Assembly (NCBI RefSeq): GCF_004348425.1
Contig: NZ_SMKK01000053.1
Span: forward strand, 1 to 44,063
Source of the DNA: Actinomadura sp. 7K507
Lineage (GTDB): Bacteria > Actinomycetota > Actinomycetes > Streptosporangiales > Streptosporangiaceae
DNA length: 44,063 nt
Reading direction: 5' to 3'
Positions 9,316 to 21,800 of the stretch are shown one piece after another. Numbering within the stretch: position 1 is the stretch's first letter; each line of letters begins with the position of its first letter. Position numbers and translations under genes: made by a program. The notes under the pieces are model-generated. The model searched no databases and had not been told where the DNA came from. It saw nothing but the letters and a program-made list of their open reading frames with translations.

Positions 9316-12300
9316 ATGTCCACCGAGTACGTTCCTCTTTCCGCCGCTCAGCGGAGCGTCTGGTACGCGCAGCAACTGGCGCCCGAAACGCCGATCCACA
9401 TCGCGCAGTACATCGAGATCGAAGGGCCGCTCGACCACGAACTGTTCGACCGGGTGGCGCGCATCGCCGCGCACGAGGTACTCGCGCAGAACGCACGGCT
9501 GGTCGAAGTCGACGGCGTCGCGCACCAGATCCTCGACCCGGACGCGACCGTCTCGGTCCCCCTCGTGGACCTGTCCGGCGAGCCCGACCCGGACGCCGCC
9601 GCGCGGGCGTGGATGGACGAGCGGATGGCCGAGCCGCTGCCGCTGGACGGCGAGCGGCTGTTCCACACCGCGCTGCTGCGGCTGGCCCCCGGCCGGCACC
9701 GGTGGTTCGTGCGCGCCCACCACGTGGTCCTGGACGGCTACGGCGGCCTGCTGGTCAGCCGCCGCGCCGCGGAGGTCTACACCCTCCTCGCCGGCGGCGG
9801 CGAGTACGAGCCGGGCGAGCTGGGCGACTTCCGGCGGGTCCTCGCCGACGAGGAGGAGTACCGCGCGTCGGAGAGGTTCGAGGGGGACCGCGCGTACTGG
9901 ACGCAGCGGTTCGCCGACAAGCCCGTCGCGGTGTCGCTGTCGGACGCGATGGCCGAGCCGACCGCCGACTACCTGAGCCGCATCGCCGTCGTCCCGCCGG
10001 ACGAGGCGGGCGCGCTCGCGGCCGGCGCCCGCCGGCTGCGCACCGCGGCGCCGGGGCTGGCGATCGCCGCGACCGCCGCGTACGTGGCGCGGATGACCGG
10101 CGCCGAGGACGTGATCCTCGGTCTCGCGGCCGCCTGCCGCACCACCGAGGTGTCCCGCGAGACCCCCGCGATGCTGTCGACGGTCCTGCCGCTGCGCGTG
10201 CGGGTCGAGCCGGACATGACCGTGGAGGAGCTGGTCCGGTCGGCGACCCGGGCGAGCGCGCGGGCGCTGCGCCACCAGCGGTACCGGCGCGACGACCTGC
10301 TGCGCGACCTGAAGCTGCTCGGCGAGCGCCACCGCCTGTACGGGCCGGTCATCAACATCATGCCGTTCGACTACCGGCTGGACTTCGCCGGCCTGCGGGC
10401 CAGGACGCACGCCATCACGACCGGCCCGGTCGACGACCTGTCGATCAACATCTACGACAACTTCGACGGCACGGGTATGCGCGTCGACTTCGAGGCGCAC
10501 CCGGACCTCTACACGGAGGACCAGGTCTCCACGCACCTGAACCGGTACGTCGGGTTCCTGCGCGCCCTGGGCGACGCCGATCCGTCCACGCCGCTCCACG
10601 AGGTGGACCTGCTGGACGGCGCCGAGCGGTTCCGCGTCCTGGAGGAGTGGAACGACACGGCCCTGCCCGTCGCGGACGGTGTCGTCCCGGACCTGTTCGA
10701 GGCCCAGGCCGCCGCGACACCGGACAGCACGGCGGTCATCGCGGGCGGGACCCGGCTCACCTACGCCGAGCTGAACGACCGCGCGAACCGCCTGGCCCGG
10801 TGCCTGATCGAGCGCGGCGTCGGCCCCGAGGACTTCGTCGCCCTGTCGCTGCCCCGCGACGCCGACCTCGTCGTCGCGACGCTGGCCGTCCTGAAGGCGG
10901 GCGCCGGATACGAGCCGATCGACCTGGCGTACCCGCCCGACCGCATCGCCTACATGCTGGAGGACGCCGCCCCCGCCTGCGTCATCACGACCCGAAACGC
11001 GGACTTGCCCGGCGGGACGCCGCGCGTCGAACTCGACGCCCTCTCCCTCGACGGCTACTCCGGTGCGGACGTCACCGACGCCGAGCGCGTCCGGCCGCTG
11101 CGTCCCGCCAACCCGGCGTACATCATCTACACGTCCGGTTCGACGGGCCGCCCCAAGGGCGTCGTCATCTCCCACGCGAACGTCATGGACTTCTGCGCCG
11201 AGTCGATGGCCGGCTACGGCGCGGACAGGATGCGCCGCGTCCTGTTCTCCACGTCGCTGAACTTCGACGTGTCGCTGTTCGAGTGGCTGGTGCCGCTCAC
11301 GATCGGCGGTGAGATCGAGGTCGTGCGCGACCTCCTGGAGATCGCCGAGCGCGGCGGCTGGTCCGGGACGCTGATCAGCGGTGTGCCCTCCGCGCTGGCG
11401 GTGCTGCTGGGCCGCGGCGGCCTGCGGCTGGACGTCGGCGATGTGGCGTTCGGCGGTGAGGCGCTGCCGCCCCAGCTCGTCCAGGACGCCCGCGCGCTCC
11501 TGCCGGACGCGCGGGTCTCCAACATCTACGGCCCCACCGAGGCGACGATCTTCGTCACCGGCTGGTACGACGACGGCAACCCCGAGGGCATCGCCCCGAT
11601 CGGCCGGCCGATGGCCAACACCCGCCTGTACGTGCTGGACGGCCGGTTCCGCCCCGTCCCCGTCGGCGTCCCGGGTGAGCTGTACCTGGCGGGGAACGGG
11701 CTGGCGCGCGGGTACCTGGACCGCCCCGCACTGACCGCGGACCGGTTCGTGGCGTGCCCGTTCGGCGGGCCGGGCGAGCGGATGTACCGGACGGGCGACC
11801 TGGTCCGCTGGAACGAGGCCGGGGAGATCGAGTACCTCGGCCGCCTCGACCACCAGGTGAAGGTCCGCGGGTTCCGGATCGAGCTGGGCGAGATCGAGGC
11901 GGCGCTGTCCGCGCACCCGGCCGTGACGCAGAGCGTGGTCGCCGCCCGCCGCGACGCGGTCGGCGACGGCGTCCTCACCGGCTACGTCGTCGGCGCGGTC
12001 GACCCGGCCGAGCTGCGCGCGTTCGTCGCCAGGACGCTGCCCGCCTACATGGTGCCGTCCGCGATCATGGTGCTGGACGCGATGCCGCTGTCCCCGAACG
12101 GCAAGCTGGACCGGTCCGCGCTGCCGGAACCGGACTTCACGGCGGCCCCGACCTCGCGCGGACCGCGCGACGCCCGCGAGGAGATCCTCTGCGGGATCGT
12201 CGCCGGCGTCCTCGGCCTGGACCGGGTCGGCATCGACGACGGGTTCTTCGACCACGGCGGCGACTCGCTGAAGGCGACCCGCGTCGTGGCCCGCGCCCGC

Positions 12301-15300
12301 GCCGCGCTGAACGTGGAACTGCCGGTCCGCGCGCTGTTCGAGGCGCCGACCGTCGCGGGTCTGGCCGAGCGGATCGCCACCGGGGCGGCCGACGGGTCCG
12401 CCGCCGGGCGCCCGGCGCTGCGTCCCGCCGAACGCCCCGTCCCGCTGCCGGTGTCGTACGCGCAGGAGCGGCTCTGGTTCCTGAACCGGCTCGAAGGGCT
12501 CACCGCCACCTACAACGTGCCGATCCCGCTGCGGCTGACCGGCGAGATCGATGACGAAGCGATGCGGGACGCGTTGCGCGACGTCGTCGCCAGGCACGAG
12601 TCCCTGCGGACGCTGTTCGGCGACGCCGACGGCGAGCCGCACCAGGTGATCCTCGCCCCCGGGGAGGCCGAGCCGCAGCTGACGGCAGGCGAGACCGACG
12701 ACGTGCACGGCGCCCTGTTCATGGACGCGACCCGCGGCTTCGACCTCGCGAACGAGCTGCCGATCCGGGCCCACCTGTACCGGCTCGCCGAGAACGAGCA
12801 CCTTCTCCTGGTCGTCCTGCACCACATCGCCGGGGACGGCTGGTCGCTGGCGCCGCTCGCCCGCGACCTCATCACCGCGTACGTGGCCCGCCGCGACGGC
12901 CGCGCGCCCGAGTGGGCGCCGCCGGCCGTCCAGTACGCCGACTACGCGCTCTGGCAGCGGGAGCTGCTGGGCTCCGAGAGCGACCCCGGCAGCCTCGCCG
13001 CGCGCCAGATCGCGTACTGGAGGGACGCCCTCGCCGGGCTGCCCGACCAGATCCGGCTGCCGCACGACCGGCCCCGCCCGGACCGGGCGTCCTACCGGGG
13101 CGGCCAGGTCGCCTTCGAGGTCCCGGCGGAGCTGGCGGACGGGCTGGCGGGACTCGCCCGCGACCACCAGGTCAGCCTGTTCATGGTCCTGCAGGCGGCG
13201 CTCGCCGCCCTGCTCACCCGCCTCGGCGGGGGGACGGACGTGCCGATCGGCTCGCCCGTCGCGGGCCGCACGGACGCCGCCCTGGACGATCTCGTCGGCG
13301 TCTTCGTCAACACGCTCGTGCTGCGGACCGACACCTCCGGCGACCCGGCGTTCGCCGAGCTGCTCGCCCGCGTCCGCGAGACCGACCTGGCCGCGTACGC
13401 GCACCAGGACGTCCCGTTCGAGCGGCTCGTCGAGGTGCTGAACCCGGCGCGGTCCCTGTCCCGGCACCCGCTGTTCCAGGTCATGCTGACCCTGCAGAAC
13501 AACCCCGAGGCGTCCGTCGAGCTGCCCGGCCTGAACGTCGCCGTCGAGCCGGTGGACGCCGGGGTCGCCAAGTTCGATCTGGAGTTCCTGCTGGAGGAGG
13601 CCCGCGATGGTCAGGGCGGCCTCACCGGAACCCTCGAATACGCCCGGGACCTGTTCGACCGGGAGACCGCCGAGCGGCTCACCGGCTGGTACCGGCGGAC
13701 CCTTGAGGCCGTCGTCGCCACTAAGGCCGCCGTCACGGTCGACGGCCTCGACCTCCCGGATCTCACCGCGCCCGAGGTACTCGAAGGCCACGTGGTCGGG
13801 GGGCCGGTGGTCGAGGGGCAGGTGGTCGGGGGGCCGGTTGTCGAAGGGCCGGTGGACAAGCGGCTCGTCGCGTACGTGGTCGCCGCGCCCGGCCAGGCGC
13901 TCGACACCGAGGAGCTGCGCGCCCACATCCGCGAGAGCCTGCCCGAGTCGATGGTGCCCGCCGCCGTCGTCGTCCTGGACGAGATGCCGCTCACCCCGAA
14001 CGGCAAGGTCGACGTCAAGGCGCTCCCGAAGCCGGAACTGACGATCACCCCGGCGACCGCCTACCGTGCCCCCTCCGGGGAGACGGAGGAGGCCGTCGCC
14101 GCCGTGTTCGCCGACCTGCTCGGCGTCGCCCGGGTCGGCGCGGACGACGACTTCTTCGCGCTCGGCGGCAACTCGCTCGTCGCGATGCGGGTCGTGAGCC
14201 GCGTCCGCCGCGTCCTGGACACCGAACTGCCCGTCCGCGCGCTGTTCGAGGCGCCCACCGCGGCGGGCCTCGCCGCCCTCATCGGCGGCGGCGCCGGCGC
14301 GGAGCCGGGCCGTCCCGCGCTGGAGCCGCGCGAGCGTCCCGGTGTGATCCCGCCGTCGTACGCGCAGCAGCGGCTCTGGTTCCTCAACCGGTTCGAGGGA
14401 CCGTCCGCCACCTACAACATGCCGCTGGCGCTGCGCGTCCGCGGCCCCCTCGACGTGGACGCCCTCCGCGCCGCCATCGGCGACCTCGTCGAACGGCACG
14501 AGACGCTCCGCACGATCCTGCCCGACGGCGGGGGAGTGCCGCGCCAGCAGGTCCTGGACGCCGCCGCGGCCCGTCCCGAGCTGGAGGTCGCCGACACGAC
14601 GGAGGCGGAGCTGCCGACGCGGCTCGCCATGGCCGCCGGGTACGCCTTCGACATCTCCGCCGAGCCGCCGCTGCGCGCCCACCTGTTCCGGGCCGGGCCG
14701 GAAGAGCACGTCGCGCTGCTGCTCATGCACCACATCGGCGGCGACGGCTGGTCGCTGGCGCCGCTGGCACGCGACCTCATCACCGCCTACGCGGCCCGTT
14801 CGGAGGGGCGGGAGCCGCAGTGGGCGCCGCTGCCGGTCCAGTACGCCGACTACACGCTCTGGCAGCGTGATCTGTTCGGGTCCGAGGACGACCCCGGCAG
14901 TTTGGTCTCCAAGCAGATCGCCTACTGGCGGGATGCTCTGGCCGGGCTGCCGGAGGAGTTGCCGCTTCCTGCCGACCGGCCGCGTCCGGCGGAGGCGTCC
15001 TACCGGGGCGCGACGGCCCGCTTCCGCCTCGGCGCGGACGTCCACAAGGCGCTCCTGGGACTGTCCCGCGACACTGGCGCGAGCCCGTTCATGGTCGCCC
15101 AGGCCGCGTTCGCCGCGCTGCTCACCAAGCTCGGGGCCGGGACGGACGTGCCGATCGGGTCGCCCGTCGCGGGCCGCACCGACGAGGCCCTCGACGACCT
15201 CGTCGGCATGTTCGTCAACATGCTCGTCTTCCGCACCGACACGTCCGGGGATCCGTCGTTCCGCGAGCTGGTCGGCAGGGTGCGGGAGACCGACCTCGCC

Positions 15301-18300
15301 GCGTACGCGCACCAGGACGTCCCGTTCGAGCGGCTCGTCGAGGTGCTGAACCCGCCGCGGCACCTGGCCCGGCACCCGCTGTTCCAGGTCGGGCTGACGT
15401 TCCAGAACAACCCCGAGGCGCGGCTGGAGATGCCCGGCTTCAGCGCCGAGGTGGAGCCGCTGACCGCCGGCGTCGCCCGCTTCGACCTGCTGATGATCCT
15501 CACCGAGCGGGAGGACGGGCTCGACGGCGAGCTGGAGTACGCGCTCGACCTCTACGACCCGTCCACCGCGCGGCGGCTCATCGAGCGATTCGAGCGGTAC
15601 CTGTCCGCGCTGCTCGCCGACCCGGACGCGTCCATTTCCGCCGCCGACGCCCTCTCCCCGGAGGAGCGCGCCACGATCCTCGGCGACTGGGCCGGGGGAG
15701 GGGCCGCGCCCGCGGAGCGGGCCACGATTCCGGCGCTGTTCGAGGCGCAGGCCGCGGCTCGTACGGATGCGGTGGCGGTGACGTTCGACGGCGTGTCGTG
15801 GACGTATGGCGAGGTGAACGCGAGGGCGAACCGCCTTGCACATCGCTTGGTCGGGCGGGGTGTGGGGCCGGAGCAGCTGGTGGCGTTGTCGTTGCCGCGT
15901 TCGGGTGATCTGGTCGTGGCGATTCTGGCGGTGCTGAAGGCGGGCGCGGCGTATGTGCCGATCGATCCGGATTACCCCGAAGAGCGCATCGCGTACATGG
16001 TCGAGGACGCCGAGCCCGTCCTGACCTTGGGACCGGACGACCTGGACGCCACCGGATACGACGAAACCAACCTCGGTGTCGCCATCTCTGCGGACCACCC
16101 GGCGTATGTCATCTACACCTCGGGTTCGACGGGGCGCCCGAAGGGTGTGGTGGTTCCGCATCAGAACGTGGTGCGGCTGCTGCGTTCGACGGAGCAGTGG
16201 TTCGACTTCGGCCCGGACGACGTGTGGACGCTGTTCCACTCCTACGCGTTCGACTTCACGGTGTGGGAGCTGTGGGGCTCGCTGCTGTATGGCGGTCGTC
16301 TGGTCGTCGTCCCGTACATGACCTCACGCTCGCCCGAAGAGTTCCTCAAGCTGCTCTCCGATGAGCGCGTGACCGTCCTGAACCAGACCCCGTCGGCGTT
16401 CTACCAGCTGATGGCCGCCGACAAGGAGAACCCCGGCACCGACCTGGCGCTGCGCTACATCGTCTTCGGCGGCGAAGCCCTCGAACTGGGCCGCCTCGAA
16501 GACTGGTACTCCCGGCACCCCGAGGACGCGCCGGCGCTCGTCAACATGTACGGGATCACCGAGACCACGGTGCACGTGTCGTACATCGCGCTCGACCGCG
16601 CCTATGCGGCGACCGCGCCCGGCAGCGTCATCGGCGCCGGCATCCCCGACCTGCGCGTCTACGTCCTGGACGACCGCCTCCAGCCCGTCGCGCCCGGTGT
16701 GGCGGGCGAGCTGTACGTGTCCGGCGAGGGCCTGGCGCGCGGCTACCTGAACCGTCCGGCCCTGTCGGCCGAGCGGTTCGTCGCCGACCCGCACGGCAGG
16801 CCCGGGACCCGTATGTACCGGACCGGAGACCTCGCGCGGTGGCTGAACGACGGCCGCCTCGAATACCTGGGACGCGCCGACCAGCAGGTGCAGTTGCGCG
16901 GCTTCCGGATCGAGCCGGGCGAGATCGAGTCGGTCCTGGCCCGGCACGACACGGTCTCCGATGTCGCGGTGATCGTCCGGGACGAGCGTCTGGTCGCCTA
17001 CGTCGCCGGAACCGGCGTCGACTCGTCCGAGCTGCGCCGCTTCGCGGGTAAGGACCTGCCCGACCACATGGTCCCGGCCGTGGTCGTCGAGCTGGACGCC
17101 CTCCCGCTCACCGTCAACGGCAAGCTGGACCACAAGGCGCTGCCCGCGCCCGACTTCGCGGCGAAGGTGTCGGCCCGCGCGGCCCGCACGTCGGAGGAGG
17201 AGATCCTCGCGGGCCTGTTCGCCGAGGTCCTCGGCCTGGAACGGGTCGGCGCCGACGACGGGTTCTTCGACCTGGGCGGCGACTCCATCATCGCGATCCA
17301 GCTCGTCTCCCGCGCCCGCCAGTCCGGTCTGGTCATCACCCCGCGCGACGTGTTCCAGCACCAGACCGTCGAGGAACTGGCGGAGACCGCGCAGCCGGTC
17401 GGCGAGGGCGAGGAGATCGAGACGGAGGCCGCCGGCGCCGGTATCGGCCCGGTCCCGGTCACCCCGATCGTCGCGTGGCTGCATGACCGGGTGAACGGGG
17501 ACGCCTCGCTGATCAGCGGCTTCCACCAGTCGACGATGCTGCGCACGCCGCCGAACCTCGGCGTCGACAAGCTGACCGGCGCCCTCCAGGCCCTTCTGGA
17601 CCACCACGACATCCTCCGGCTCCGGCTGGACGTCGAAGAGGACCGCTGGCAGCCCGTCGTCGGGCAGCGCGGTTCGTCCGGCGCCGCCGGCCTCGTCACC
17701 CGCGTCGACGTCGCCGGCCTGGACGCCGACAAGCTCGGCGCCGTCGTCGCCGAGCAGGCGGCCGCCGCCCGCGACCGGCTCGACCCTCGGGCGGGGACGG
17801 TCGCGCAGCTCGTCTGGTTCGACGCGGGAACCGACCAGGGACGCCTCCTGTTCGTCCTGCACCACCTCGTCGTGGACGGCGTCTCCTGGCGGATCCTCCT
17901 GCCCGACTTCGTCACGGCCTGGGCCGGGGGAGAGCTCCAGCCGGTCGGGACGTCGTTCCGCCGCTGGGCGCAGAAGCTCACGGCCTCCGGCGGGGACGCC
18001 GGAGAGCTGGACGACTGGCTCGACATCATCGAAGGCCCGGACCAGAAGCTCGCCGACCGCGCCCTCGACCCGCGCGCCGACATCGCCGCACGCGCCCGTT
18101 CCCTCACCCTCGACCTCCCGGCCGGCGTCACGGGACCCCTGCTCACCGACGTCCCCGCCGCGTTCCACGGCCGCGCCAACGACGTCCTCCTCACCGGCCT
18201 GACCCTCGCGGTCTCGCAGTGGCGGCGGCACCGCGGCGGGCGCGGCACCGGCGTCCTCATCGACCTGGAAGGGCACGGCCGCGAGGACGTCGTGCCCGGC

Positions 18301-18897
18301 GTGGACATCTCGCGCACCGCCGGCTGGTTCACCTCGATCCACCCCGTCCGGCTGGACGCGGGCAACGCCGACTGGGCCGAGGTCCGCGACGGCGGCTCGG
18401 CCGTCGGCACCGCCGTCAAGAAGGTCAAGGAGCAGCTCAGGGCCGTCCCGGGCGGAGGGCTCGGCTACGGCCTGCTCCGGTACGGCGGCGGTGACGCCGC
18501 CGAGGAACTCGCCGACGTGGCGCCCGCGCAGATCGCCTTCAACTACCTCGGCCGGATCGACGGCGGCGACCAGGCCGGCGACTGGACGCTCGCCCCCGAG
18601 GAGCCGCCCGCGGGCGAGGACCCCCGGATGCCGATGGCGCACGTCCTGGAGATCAACGCCGTCACCCGCGACCTGCCCGGCGGCCCGGTGCTGTCCGCGA
18701 CGTGGACGTGGCCCGGCGGGCTGATGGACTCCGGCGACGTCCGCGAACTCGCCGAGGGCTGGTTCGCGGCCCTGCGCGGCCTCGTCGCGCACGTGACCTC
18801 CGAGGAGGCGGGCGGGTTCACGCCCTCCGACCTGCTCGTCGACCTGGACCAGGGCGAGATCGACAAGCTACAGAACGCATGGAGGCGGCAGCATTGA
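9316..18897 (+). CDS. NRPS, three modules: C-A-T / C-(A fragment)-T / C-A-T-E
   Basis: The 3193-residue synthetase builds the first three residues. Module 1 has C (HHVVLDG 135-141, resembling the first C domain of DhbF/EntF), A (A10 lysine K930; pocket read as D-V-F-S-A-G-I-F, substrate not assigned) and T (S984). Module 2 has C (HHIAGDG 1169-1175), then a repeat linker (about 1489-1513), then only the C-terminal A subdomain (DKRLVAYVV from 1514, LPESMVP, NGK with K1564) and T (S1620); the A core must come from elsewhere. Module 3 has C (HHIGGDG from 1805), a complete A (D2313, K2603; pocket D-F-W-N-V-G-M-V-H, a Thr-type code), T (S2657) and an E domain (HHLVVDG 2849-2855), so L-Thr should become D-allo-Thr. 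The ATG at 9316 follows GGGAAAG. Its TGA overlaps the TTG start of the next NRPS. Pocket residues were aligned to GrsA by hand. Confidence 0.93.
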   Translation: MSTEYVPLSAAQRSVWYAQQLAPETPIHIAQYIEIEGPLDHELFDRVARIAAHEVLAQNARLVEVDGVAHQILDPDATVSVPLVDLSGEPDPDAAARAWMDERMAEPLPLDGERLFHTALLRLAPGRHRWFVRAHHVVLDGYGGLLVSRRAAEVYTLLAGGGEYEPGELGDFRRVLADEEEYRASERFEGDRAYWTQRFADKPVAVSLSDAMAEPTADYLSRIAVVPPDEAGALAAGARRLRTAAPGLAIAATAAYVARMTGAEDVILGLAAACRTTEVSRETPAMLSTVLPLRVRVEPDMTVEELVRSATRASARALRHQRYRRDDLLRDLKLLGERHRLYGPVINIMPFDYRLDFAGLRARTHAITTGPVDDLSINIYDNFDGTGMRVDFEAHPDLYTEDQVSTHLNRYVGFLRALGDADPSTPLHEVDLLDGAERFRVLEEWNDTALPVADGVVPDLFEAQAAATPDSTAVIAGGTRLTYAELNDRANRLARCLIERGVGPEDFVALSLPRDADLVVATLAVLKAGAGYEPIDLAYPPDRIAYMLEDAAPACVITTRNADLPGGTPRVELDALSLDGYSGADVTDAERVRPLRPANPAYIIYTSGSTGRPKGVVISHANVMDFCAESMAGYGADRMRRVLFSTSLNFDVSLFEWLVPLTIGGEIEVVRDLLEIAERGGWSGTLISGVPSALAVLLGRGGLRLDVGDVAFGGEALPPQLVQDARALLPDARVSNIYGPTEATIFVTGWYDDGNPEGIAPIGRPMANTRLYVLDGRFRPVPVGVPGELYLAGNGLARGYLDRPALTADRFVACPFGGPGERMYRTGDLVRWNEAGEIEYLGRLDHQVKVRGFRIELGEIEAALSAHPAVTQSVVAARRDAVGDGVLTGYVVGAVDPAELRAFVARTLPAYMVPSAIMVLDAMPLSPNGKLDRSALPEPDFTAAPTSRGPRDAREEILCGIVAGVLGLDRVGIDDGFFDHGGDSLKATRVVARARAALNVELPVRALFEAPTVAGLAERIATGAADGSAAGRPALRPAERPVPLPVSYAQERLWFLNRLEGLTATYNVPIPLRLTGEIDDEAMRDALRDVVARHESLRTLFGDADGEPHQVILAPGEAEPQLTAGETDDVHGALFMDATRGFDLANELPIRAHLYRLAENEHLLLVVLHHIAGDGWSLAPLARDLITAYVARRDGRAPEWAPPAVQYADYALWQRELLGSESDPGSLAARQIAYWRDALAGLPDQIRLPHDRPRPDRASYRGGQVAFEVPAELADGLAGLARDHQVSLFMVLQAALAALLTRLGGGTDVPIGSPVAGRTDAALDDLVGVFVNTLVLRTDTSGDPAFAELLARVRETDLAAYAHQDVPFERLVEVLNPARSLSRHPLFQVMLTLQNNPEASVELPGLNVAVEPVDAGVAKFDLEFLLEEARDGQGGLTGTLEYARDLFDRETAERLTGWYRRTLEAVVATKAAVTVDGLDLPDLTAPEVLEGHVVGGPVVEGQVVGGPVVEGPVDKRLVAYVVAAPGQALDTEELRAHIRESLPESMVPAAVVVLDEMPLTPNGKVDVKALPKPELTITPATAYRAPSGETEEAVAAVFADLLGVARVGADDDFFALGGNSLVAMRVVSRVRRVLDTELPVRALFEAPTAAGLAALIGGGAGAEPGRPALEPRERPGVIPPSYAQQRLWFLNRFEGPSATYNMPLALRVRGPLDVDALRAAIGDLVERHETLRTILPDGGGVPRQQVLDAAAARPELEVADTTEAELPTRLAMAAGYAFDISAEPPLRAHLFRAGPEEHVALLLMHHIGGDGWSLAPLARDLITAYAARSEGREPQWAPLPVQYADYTLWQRDLFGSEDDPGSLVSKQIAYWRDALAGLPEELPLPADRPRPAEASYRGATARFRLGADVHKALLGLSRDTGASPFMVAQAAFAALLTKLGAGTDVPIGSPVAGRTDEALDDLVGMFVNMLVFRTDTSGDPSFRELVGRVRETDLAAYAHQDVPFERLVEVLNPPRHLARHPLFQVGLTFQNNPEARLEMPGFSAEVEPLTAGVARFDLLMILTEREDGLDGELEYALDLYDPSTARRLIERFERYLSALLADPDASISAADALSPEERATILGDWAGGGAAPAERATIPALFEAQAAARTDAVAVTFDGVSWTYGEVNARANRLAHRLVGRGVGPEQLVALSLPRSGDLVVAILAVLKAGAAYVPIDPDYPEERIAYMVEDAEPVLTLGPDDLDATGYDETNLGVAISADHPAYVIYTSGSTGRPKGVVVPHQNVVRLLRSTEQWFDFGPDDVWTLFHSYAFDFTVWELWGSLLYGGRLVVVPYMTSRSPEEFLKLLSDERVTVLNQTPSAFYQLMAADKENPGTDLALRYIVFGGEALELGRLEDWYSRHPEDAPALVNMYGITETTVHVSYIALDRAYAATAPGSVIGAGIPDLRVYVLDDRLQPVAPGVAGELYVSGEGLARGYLNRPALSAERFVADPHGRPGTRMYRTGDLARWLNDGRLEYLGRADQQVQLRGFRIEPGEIESVLARHDTVSDVAVIVRDERLVAYVAGTGVDSSELRRFAGKDLPDHMVPAVVVELDALPLTVNGKLDHKALPAPDFAAKVSARAARTSEEEILAGLFAEVLGLERVGADDGFFDLGGDSIIAIQLVSRARQSGLVITPRDVFQHQTVEELAETAQPVGEGEEIETEAAGAGIGPVPVTPIVAWLHDRVNGDASLISGFHQSTMLRTPPNLGVDKLTGALQALLDHHDILRLRLDVEEDRWQPVVGQRGSSGAAGLVTRVDVAGLDADKLGAVVAEQAAAARDRLDPRAGTVAQLVWFDAGTDQGRLLFVLHHLVVDGVSWRILLPDFVTAWAGGELQPVGTSFRRWAQKLTASGGDAGELDDWLDIIEGPDQKLADRALDPRADIAARARSLTLDLPAGVTGPLLTDVPAAFHGRANDVLLTGLTLAVSQWRRHRGGRGTGVLIDLEGHGREDVVPGVDISRTAGWFTSIHPVRLDAGNADWAEVRDGGSAVGTAVKKVKEQLRAVPGGGLGYGLLRYGGGDAAEELADVAPAQIAFNYLGRIDGGDQAGDWTLAPEEPPAGEDPRMPMAHVLEINAVTRDLPGGPVLSATWTWPGGLMDSGDVRELAEGWFAALRGLVAHVTSEEAGGFTPSDLLVDLDQGEIDKLQNAWRRQH
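13781..13855 (+). repeat. 30-bp tandem repeat (2.5 copies) at the module 2 A-domain gap
   Basis: Units lie at 13781-13810, 13811-13840 and a half unit at 13841-13855, sharing GTGGTCGGGGGGCCGGT. In frame they encode the ten-residue repeat (V/L)EG(H/Q)VVGGPV. The repeat sits exactly where the adenylation core should be, directly before DKRLVAYVV of the remaining A subdomain. It may be a flexible linker grown by slippage after loss of the core. Confidence 0.9.
14785..15015 (+). repeat. 231-bp block nearly identical to 22521-22751
   Basis: This part of the module 3 C domain matches the module 5 C domain at the DNA level over 231 bp with four differences by eye and no indels. The flanking C-domain DNA is far more diverged, so recent gene conversion or duplication is likely. 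Confidence 0.8.
15736..17382 (+). repeat. Thr A-T cassette duplicated at 23490-25136
   Basis: The A and T domains of module 3 align with those of module 5 over 1647 bp without any insertion or deletion, starting at the codons for LFEAQAAAR and ending at VEELA. Many stretches are identical at the DNA level. The E domains that follow are clearly paralogous but more diverged. Confidence 0.8.
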
Positions 18898-21800
18898 ACC
18901 GGGGGGACCTAGAAGACATCCTGCCGCTGTCACCGCTGCAGCAGGGGTTCTTCTTCCACGCCCTTTTCGACGCCGACGGACCCGCGGAGCGGCGAGCGGC
19001 GGAGCGAGGAACGAGCGAGCAGGCGAGCGCGACCAGTAGGGACGTCTACACGGCGCAGCTCGTCATCGACCTCGAGGGGCCCCTGGACGTCGCCGCGTTG
19101 CGGACCGCCGCCGGGACCCTGCTGCGCCGCCACCCGAACCTGCGCGCCGCGTTCTGGCACGAGGACCTGTCGCGTCCCGTGCAGGTCGTGCCCCGCAGCG
19201 TCGAACTGCCGTGGGAAGAGGTCAGCGCGTCCGGCGCCGAGGCGGACGCGGTCGTGGCGCGGGAGCGGGCACGCGGCTTCGACATGACCGCGCCGCCGCT
19301 GCTGCGGTTCGTCCTCGTCCGGAGGGGAGCGGAAAAGTACCGCTTGATCCTCACCAACCACCACATCCTGCTGGACGGCTGGTCGACGCCGATCATGGCG
19401 ACCGAGCTGTTCCTGCTCTACATGCAGGGCGGCCACGACACCGGGATGCCGCGCGTCACGCCGTACAAGAACTACCTGGCCTGGCTCGCCGGGCAGGACC
19501 GCGCCGCCGCCGAGGAGGCCTGGCGCCGGGCCCTCGGGGGCCTGGACGAACCCAGCCTCGTCGCCCCCGAAGCCGCCGGACGCGCACCGGAACCGCCGGA
19601 GCGCACGATCACCGAGCTGGACGAGCGCACGACCAGGAAGCTCACCCGCGCGGCCCGCCGGCACGGCGTCACTCTGAGCACCGTCCTGCAAGGCGCGTGG
19701 GGACTGGTCCTGGGGCGGCTGCTCGGCTCGAACGACGTGGTGTTCGGAGCGACCGTCTCCGGCCGCCCGCCCGAACTGCCGGGCATCGAGCAGATGATCG
19801 GGCTGTTCATCAACACGCTGCCGATCCGCGTGCGGTACCGGATGGACGAGCCGCTCGGCACGCTGCTGGAACGGCTCCAGGACGAGCAGACCGAACTCCT
19901 CGCCCACCACCATCTGGGCCTCACCGACATTCAGCGCGCGGCGGGGCATTCCGGCGCCCTGTTCGACACGATGACGGTGCTGGAGAACTACCCGTTCGAC
20001 CCGGCCTCGCTGGACAGCTCTCTCAACGGCGTCCGCATCGCCGCGGCCGACTCCTACGACGCGACCCACTTCCCCCTGTCGTTCGTCGTCGCGCCTGGGG
20101 AGAAGCTGTCGCTGCGGCTGCACTACCGGCCCGATGTGTACGAACAGCCCGTCGTCGAGGCGCTCCTGGCCCGCGTCCGCCGCTTCCTGGAGGCGTTCGC
20201 CGAGGACGCGGAACAGCTCATCGGCGCTGTGGAACTCCCCACCGAAACCGAACGCACGACCCTCGCCGCCTGGAACGACACCTCCTGGAACGACACCTGC
20301 TGGAACGACACGGGCGGCGACGTCCCGACAGGGACGCTCCCGGCCCTGCTGGAGCGGCAGGCAGCCCGCACCCCGGACGAGGTCGCCCTCGTCTGCGGCG
20401 ACGCACACCTCACCTACGCGGAGCTGAACGAGCGCGCCAACCGCCTCGCGCACGAACTCATCGCGCGGGGAATCGGCCCGGAGGACCGTGTCGCGCTCGT
20501 CCTGCCGCGCACGCCCGAGATCGTCGTCGCGATCGCGGGCGTGCTGAAGGCGGGCGCCGCCTACGTCCCGATCGACCCCGAGTACCCGGCCGACCGCATC
20601 GCCTACATGCTGGACGACTGCCGCCCGGCCCTCACCATCGACGCGGGCGGCTTCCCGGACACCACCGGGCGGCCCGCGGACGACCCGGCCGACGCGGACC
20701 GCGTGCGGCCGCTGCGGGGCGGCAACGCCGCATACGTCATCTACACCTCGGGCTCGACCGGCCGCCCCAAGGGCGTGACCATTCCGCACGCGGGCGTGCT
20801 GAACTACTTCGAGGCGCACCGGGACGCCTTCATCGACCCGGCGATCGAGGCCGCCGGCGGGCGCAGGATGCGGTTCGCGCACCTGGCGTCGTTCTCGTTC
20901 GACACGTCCTGGATGGGCCTGCTGTGGATGATGTACGGCCACGAGCTGCACCTCATCGACGACGAGACCCGCCGTGATGTGGAGGCGTACACCGCATACG
21001 TGGCGCGCGCGCGGATCGACCTGGTGAACACCACCCCGTCGCACTTCAGCTCGCTGCGCGAAGCGGGCCTGCTGAACGACGACGGGCGGCACCTGCCGGC
21101 GCAGCTCCTCCTCGGCGGCGAGGCCGTCAGCGATGCCCTGTGGGCGGACCTCCGCGCCATCCCCGGCCTCACCACCCGCAACCTCTACGGGCCGACCGAA
21201 TCCACGATCGACACCATGAACCAGGTCGTCGCGCACCGCGAGCGGCCGTCGGTCGGCGCCCCCTACCGCAACGTCCGCTCCTACGTCCTGGACACCGCGC
21301 TCCAGCCCGTCCCGGCCGGCGTCCCCGGCGAGCTGTACCTCGCGGGCGCGCAGCTGGCCCGCGGCTACCTCGGCCGCCCCGGACTGACCGCCGAGCGGTT
21401 CGTCGCCGACCCGTCCGGTGCGCCGGGCGAGCGCATGTACCGCACCGGTGACCTGGCCCGGTGGCTCCCGGACGGGACGATCGAGTTCCTCGGCCGCACC
21501 GACGACCAGGTCAAGATCCGCGGCTTCCGGGTCGAGCCCGGCGAGGTCGAGAACGTCCTCGCCGGATGCCCGGGCGTCGCGCAGGCCGCCGTCGTCGTCC
21601 GCGAGGACCGGCCCGGCGACAGGCGCCTCGCCGCCTACCTCGCCGGCACCGGCATCGACGTCGCGGCGGTCCGGCGGTTCGCCGCCGAACGGCTGCCCGA
21701 CTACATGGTCCCGGCGTTCACCGTCCTGGACGCGCTGCCGCTCACGGTCAACGGCAAGCTCGACCGGGCCGCGCTGCCCGCGCCCGACACCGGCGCGTCC

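Noticed and set aside
8929..16239. Very long leftward open frame (2436 codons) across the first NRPS gene
   Set aside because: It is the antisense shadow of a high-GC gene: Arg/Gly/Ala/Val/Asp-rich, no family motifs, and the opposite strand has unmistakable NRPS domains.
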